Positions 22,520-26,247 of a stretch of DNA of 26,247 nt are shown here, piece by piece. Source of the DNA: Flavobacteriales bacterium UBA1937. GTDB lineage: Bacteria > Bacteroidota > Bacteroidia > Flavobacteriales > Weeksellaceae. Both the position numbers and the translations under genes were made by a program. Where the stretch lies: the NCBI GenBank assembly GCA_002337005.1, contig DDFD01000093.1, forward strand, positions 1 to 26,247, written 5' to 3'. The notes below the pieces were generated by a model. That model was not told the DNA's origin. It did not search any database and saw only the letters and a list, made by a program, of their open reading frames with translations. Numbering within the stretch: the stretch's first letter is position 1; each line of letters starts with the position of its first letter.

Positions 22520-24679
22520 ATGAAAAACAAATTACTAATATTGCTAGCGTTCTTATTAGCAAACGCCAGTATGAAAGCCCAAGCTTATTTGGATGACATT
22601 ATGCTTCAGTCCTTTGGTTGGGACGAATATACACAATCTAAAACAACTTCAGAGGGAGGTATTTATGAATTTTATAATGCAAGAGCTGGTGTTTTAAAAG
22701 CCGCTGGTTTTGATATGATTTGGTTTCCACCGCCAAGTGCATCTACAGGTGGAAACGGATATTTTCCTACAGAAATTTACAATTTTTCTCAAACAGCTTG
22801 GGGATCTGAAGCGCAATTGAGAAAAATGTTAACCAACCTTAATGCTAGAGGAATTTATCCTATTGCAGATGTAGTGGCTAATCATAGAAGTGGTACTACA
22901 AGCTGGGTAGATTTTACTAATCCTACATGGGGTTGTGAAACTATTTGTAATAATGATGATGCAGCGAGTGCGTCTTATGTAGGCTGTAGACCTTCAGGTG
23001 CTGCAGATACAGGTGAGGGTTTTGGAGGTTCTAGAGATTTAGATCATACAAATGTTACTGTACAAAATGGATATAAATTATATTTATCTAAGTTAAAAAA
23101 TTTAGGATTTAAAGGTTGGAGATGGGATTTTACCAAAGGATTTTCTGCTAATTATTTTGGTAGCTATATAGCAGATAGTCAACCATATTATTCTGTGGGA
23201 GAATATTGGGATAGTAATTTAAGTTTAGTAAAAGGATGGATAGATGGTACTAATGCAGCTGGAGCTAATATTTCTGGTTCTTTTGATTTTCCATTATATT
23301 ATACTTTAGGCAATGTTTTATCTACTAATAATTTTTCATCATTGAATAATTTTGGTTCGATGGCAGGTTTAGCTGGTCAGTTTGGATATTCAGAAAAAGC
23401 GGTTACATTTGTAGATAATCATGATTCATTTGCTCTTGGTTCTGCAATTTTAGGAACTAATATTCCAAAAGCTTATGCATATATATTAACACATCCTGGT
23501 ATTCCTTGTGTATTTGGTCCACATTATTATGGTGGAACATATGCCAAAGACGGGACTTCTAGAACATATTCTAATTATTCTTCGGTTATTAATAAATTAA
23601 TGACTATCAGAAAAACATCTGGGATTGATGCTTGGAGCTCTGTTACTATTGATCAATCAGGTATTGGTTTATATGCGGCATATATTAAAAAAAGATCCTC
23701 TGATACCGATCCTGTAATTGCAATGAAAATAGGTCCAAATTCTTGGTCCCCTACAGGAACAGGATGGTCTGTTGTAGCTTCAGGTACTGATTATGCAGTA
23801 TGGATGAAAACTACAGTGAATGTACCTCCTACAATTTCTATTTCTCCTGTAGGTGGAACTTTTGCAAATGGTACCCCAAAAACAATTACTATTACTGGAT
23901 CTGATGATAGTTTTATAACTCCTACTTTTTATTATACTACAGATGGTTCTGAACCTACTACTTCATCAACTAAATATACTGGTGCATTTTCTGTTTCTTC
24001 AGATGTAACGATTAAAGCAATTGGTATTGATAATTTAGGATTAAGTTCTGGAGTTTTAGAAAGAGCTTATGCTTTTAAAACACCGAAGGATGTAGTTATT
24101 AGATTTAAACCTCCTACTACAACACCTAATTGGCCATTGCCAAAAATTCACTATTGGGACTATACGCCTACAACTGCTCTTACGGCTGCAGATTGGGCTA
24201 CTCCAATTAATATGACAGCAGATCCTGATAATCCAGGGTGGTTTAAATATACATTTCCAAGTATTATTCAGGTAAGTTTCTTGTTTAGAGATGGTAATGC
24301 TACTGGTACTTTAGGGGAAACTAAAACGGCTGATATTGTTGGGGTTTCACAAGATAGTTGGTATGAATGGGATCCAACAAGTTCTACTTTTGTAAAATTA
24401 GTAAATAACCTATCTACTGATGATATTAAAGGTAATAAAGCTAATTTAACTTTATTACAAAATCCTGTTGTAAATGGAGTGGCACAAGTAAGACTTAATA
24501 ATGCTAAAAATGGTATGTTAAGTATATTAGATATATCTGGAAAACTATTAAAAACTCAGAAACTATCAAAAGATAGTGGTGATGAAACTGTTTCCGTTTC
24601 TGGATTAAAATCTGGATTATATATTTTACAGTTAAATTCAGACAAGGGTACTTCTACCGTTAAAATGATTATTAAATAA
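22520..24679 (+). CDS. Secreted GH13 alpha-amylase with starch-binding and T9SS sorting domains
   Basis: The 719-residue protein starts with a signal peptide (MKNKLLILLAFLLANASMKAQA). The GH13 catalytic barrel shows all four conserved regions: DVVANHR, GWRWDFTKGF with nucleophile Asp203, VGEYWD with acid/base Glu228, and FVDNHD with Asp302. A CHB_HEX-type beta domain follows (about 433-520, YYTTDGSEPTTSSTKYTG). Next is a starch-binding module of the CBM25/26 style (about 523-630, with IHYWDYTPT and WFKYTF). A C-terminal type IX secretion sorting domain ends it (about 640-719, LLQNPVVNGVAQV, MLSILDISGK, LKSGLYILQL, VKMIIK). It should cleave internal alpha-1,4 bonds of starch outside the cell or at the cell surface. 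It has its own promoter and terminator. Confidence 0.93.
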   Translation: MKNKLLILLAFLLANASMKAQAYLDDIMLQSFGWDEYTQSKTTSEGGIYEFYNARAGVLKAAGFDMIWFPPPSASTGGNGYFPTEIYNFSQTAWGSEAQLRKMLTNLNARGIYPIADVVANHRSGTTSWVDFTNPTWGCETICNNDDAASASYVGCRPSGAADTGEGFGGSRDLDHTNVTVQNGYKLYLSKLKNLGFKGWRWDFTKGFSANYFGSYIADSQPYYSVGEYWDSNLSLVKGWIDGTNAAGANISGSFDFPLYYTLGNVLSTNNFSSLNNFGSMAGLAGQFGYSEKAVTFVDNHDSFALGSAILGTNIPKAYAYILTHPGIPCVFGPHYYGGTYAKDGTSRTYSNYSSVINKLMTIRKTSGIDAWSSVTIDQSGIGLYAAYIKKRSSDTDPVIAMKIGPNSWSPTGTGWSVVASGTDYAVWMKTTVNVPPTISISPVGGTFANGTPKTITITGSDDSFITPTFYYTTDGSEPTTSSTKYTGAFSVSSDVTIKAIGIDNLGLSSGVLERAYAFKTPKDVVIRFKPPTTTPNWPLPKIHYWDYTPTTALTAADWATPINMTADPDNPGWFKYTFPSIIQVSFLFRDGNATGTLGETKTADIVGVSQDSWYEWDPTSSTFVKLVNNLSTDDIKGNKANLTLLQNPVVNGVAQVRLNNAKNGMLSILDISGKLLKTQKLSKDSGDETVSVSGLKSGLYILQLNSDKGTSTVKMIIK

Positions 24680-24700
24680 TAATTCAAATTAATTCTAACT

Positions 24701-24738
24701 AAAAAGCCTTCCAAATAAATCTTTGGAAGGCTTTTTTT
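24701..24738. terminator. Bidirectional terminator between the amylase and DUF4919-like genes
   Basis: AAAAAGCCTTCCAAA (24701-24715) and TTTGGAAGGCTTTTT (24722-24736) pair perfectly over 15 bases with a 6-base loop. T-runs occur in both directions. The right T-run touches the stop of the convergent gene. Confidence 0.93.
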
Positions 24739-25357
24739 AAAATTTCATATCATAAATTACATTGATGTATGTTTTGCTACCATTGTCGTCCCAAATGTCA
24801 TACATTCCTTCTTTAGAAGGTTTTGAAGTTCTTTTCATTTGATGCGTGTTTTTTCTGAGAATTGCCAGAAGAATATATTCGTCTGAAACTGAATTTACCA
24901 AAAAAGCAGTTTTTTCTGACTTGCCATCACCAGAAGACAACATTGCATCTATCAGTTTTCTAAACTGATTAGAATAATGATTAAGTTTTGTGCTGTTGTC
25001 TTGTTGTCTGTAGTAGCATTCCATTACTACACTTATGGTTTCTAAATCTGTAGGGTTATCTTTTAATATTGTTTCGCCCAGTTCTAGCGATTTTTTCAAA
25101 TCTTCTTTTTTGAATTGTGTGCGTAATTCTTCACTTTTTTTAAAATCAACGGTAGATTTTATTCCATAATACAAATATCTGGCTTCTAAACTATCTAACT
25201 GAATTGGTAATCCCTTGTACTTAAACAGGATTTTTTCTAGATTATACTGAGAAGATGGATTTTCTATTTCCTTTTTAATCTCTTTTAGATTTACATTTTG
25301 GGCAGTAAAATGAGAGAAGTGGAAAAGAAGGATAAGTGCAAGGAAGATTTTTTTCAT
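24737..25357 (-). CDS. Exported DUF4919-like protein
   Basis: The 206-residue protein begins with a signal peptide (MKKIFLALILLFHFSHFTAQ), so it is exported. The mature part is mainly alpha-helical. It carries the pattern I associate with DUF4919: NPSSQYNLEKILFKYKG, then LDSLEARYLYYGIKST, then a TPR-like helical stretch (LKKSLELGETILKDNPTDLETISVVMECYYRQ). It ends with a beta-rich tail (YDIWDDNGSKTYINVIYDMKF). The function of the family is unknown. I chose 25357 because the signal peptide starts there, and a promoter-like TATTTTTG lies between it and the alternative ATG at 25393. It is a single gene sharing the terminator with the amylase. Confidence 0.8.
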   Translation of the reverse strand: MKKIFLALILLFHFSHFTAQNVNLKEIKKEIENPSSQYNLEKILFKYKGLPIQLDSLEARYLYYGIKSTVDFKKSEELRTQFKKEDLKKSLELGETILKDNPTDLETISVVMECYYRQQDNSTKLNHYSNQFRKLIDAMLSSGDGKSEKTAFLVNSVSDEYILLAILRKNTHQMKRTSKPSKEGMYDIWDDNGSKTYINVIYDMKF

Positions 25358-25381
25358 AATTAAAATGTTAAGATAGTTTAT

Positions 25382-25389
25382 CAAAAATA
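25382..25389 (-). promoter_or_regulatory. Possible -7 box for the DUF4919-like gene
   Basis: On the minus strand the bases read TATTTTTG, fitting TAnnTTTG, 24 bases upstream of the ATG at 25357. The -33 box is not clear. Confidence 0.4.
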
Positions 25390-25433
25390 GCAAATCTCTT
25401 TTATTTTTAATAAGATAATTAACTATAATTCAT

Positions 25434-25464
25434 AAAAAAACTCCCGAAAAAATCGAGAGTTTTA
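25434..25464 (-). terminator. Terminator of the GAPDH gene
   Basis: AAACTC (25438-25443) pairs with GAGTTT (25457-25462), and CGA/TCG pairs inside after one mismatch. In the minus direction the stem is followed by a run of seven T. It lies about 23 bases after the gap stop. Confidence 0.8.
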
Positions 25465-25486
25465 GATTTATAAGTAATTTTTAGTA

Positions 25487-26247
25487 TTACAAAGATGCAG
25501 AGTGAATTAACAAATCTGTTAATTTGTTAGAATATCCCCACTCATTATCATACCAAGAAACTAATTTTACAAACGTAGGAGATAGCATAATACCAGCATC
25601 TTTATCAAAGATTGAAGTTCTAGCATCTGATACAAAATCTTGAGAAACTACTAAATCTTCAGTATATCCTAAGATACCTTTTAATTCTCCTTCAGAAGCA
25701 GCTTTAATAGCAGCAGCAATCTCGTCATAAGAAGTTGGTTTTTCTAATCTTACTGTAAGGTCAACTACAGAAACGTCTGCTGTAGGAACTCTGAAAGACA
25801 TACCAGTTAATTTCCCGTTAAGAGAAGGAATTACTTTACCTACCGCTTTTGCAGCACCAGTAGAAGAAGGGATAATATTGGTAAGAGCAGCTCTACCACC
25901 TCTCCAATCTTTTAAAGATGGACCATCTACTGTTTTTTGAGTAGCAGTAGTAGCGTGTACAGTTGTCATAAGACCTTCTAGAATTCCGAAGTTATCGTGA
26001 ACGACTTTTGCTAGTGGAGCTAGACAGTTCGTAGTACAAGAAGCGTTAGAGAAGATTTTCACATCATCTGTAAGTGTAGTGTGGTTTACACCCATTACAA
26101 ACATAGGAGTGTCATCTTTAGAAGGAGCAGAAAGAATTACTTTTTTTGCACCAGCGTTAATGTGAGCTTGTGCAGTATCTTTAGATAAGAAAAGACCTGT
26201 AGATTCTACAATATATTCAGCACCTACTTCATTCCATTTTAAGTTAT
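25487..26247 (-). CDS. gap: Type I glyceraldehyde-3-phosphate dehydrogenase (5' part outside window)
   Basis: The 253 complete codons present cover the middle and C-terminal part of GAPDH. The enzyme oxidises glyceraldehyde 3-phosphate with phosphate and NAD(P)+ in glycolysis, or runs in reverse in gluconeogenesis. Visible landmarks are EYIVESTGLF, VILSAPSKDD, the catalytic SNASCTTNCLAPL with its cysteine, TVHATTATQKTVDG with the active-site histidine, RGGRAALTNIIPSSTGAAKA, GMSFRVPTADVSVVDL, and WYDNEWGYSNKL near the end. All are intact. The N-terminal NAD-binding half (GINGFGRIGR region) lies beyond base 26247. The gene has its own terminator. Confidence 0.97.
   Translation of the reverse strand, partial: NLKWNEVGAEYIVESTGLFLSKDTAQAHINAGAKKVILSAPSKDDTPMFVMGVNHTTLTDDVKIFSNASCTTNCLAPLAKVVHDNFGILEGLMTTVHATTATQKTVDGPSLKDWRGGRAALTNIIPSSTGAAKAVGKVIPSLNGKLTGMSFRVPTADVSVVDLTVRLEKPTSYDEIAAAIKAASEGELKGILGYTEDLVVSQDFVSDARTSIFDKDAGIMLSPTFVKLVSWYDNEWGYSNKLTDLLIHSASL

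Noticed and set aside
1..26247. tRNA, rRNA or riboswitch genes
   Set aside because: No cloverleaf, rRNA stretch or known riboswitch core was recognised by eye on either strand. A covariance-model search was not possible.

Overview
The window looks like chromosomal DNA from a flavobacterium of the Weeksellaceae type (Chryseobacterium/Cloacibacterium-like). The evidence is AT-rich DNA, no obvious Shine-Dalgarno sequences, promoter -7 boxes of the Bacteroidetes form TAnnTTTG, a type IX secretion (T9SS) sorting domain, and secreted proteins that begin QVGINTxxP after the signal peptide. The genus is not fixed by the sequence.

Layout. (1) 3-1740: the 3' end of malate synthase (aceB) and complete isocitrate lyase (aceA), the glyoxylate shunt, closed by a hairpin terminator. 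(2) 1765-3366: an NAD(P)-binding oxidoreductase translationally coupled to a small membrane protein, divergent from an HxlR-type regulator. A clear inverted-repeat operator lies between them, and REP-like hairpins lie in the oxidoreductase leader. (3) 3408-5741: a secreted DPP-IV-like S9 peptidase. (4) 5873-8681: a likely operon of queD, an lpxH-like phosphatase, an STM3941-like membrane protein and a LuxE-like acyl-protein synthetase. (5) 8649-21578: a discrete accessory block bounded by a 29-bp direct repeat that copies the 3' end of the LuxE-like gene. (6) 21612-26247: aqpZ, a T9SS-secreted starch-degrading amylase, a DUF4919-like exported protein, and the 3' part of glyceraldehyde-3-phosphate dehydrogenase running off the window.

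The accessory block is the most unusual part. All its secreted proteins are on the minus strand: a short basic membrane-anchored protein ending DRAPPV, two paralogous RCC1-like propeller proteins, a QVGINT-type fibre-like protein, a 1889-residue protein with calcium-binding TSP3-like repeats and five tandem discoidin-like modules, and a 172-residue protein built from two copies of a GLxLP...YD...W module. At the far end, divergent from them, is an AraC-family regulator with six predicted membrane segments. The same GLxLP...YD...W module occurs in four of these secreted proteins, so they were probably assembled from a common kit. I infer a horizontally acquired surface/adhesin locus controlled by a membrane-embedded one-component regulator. 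No integrase or transposase was seen, so how it moved is unknown. Its function is inferred from architecture only.
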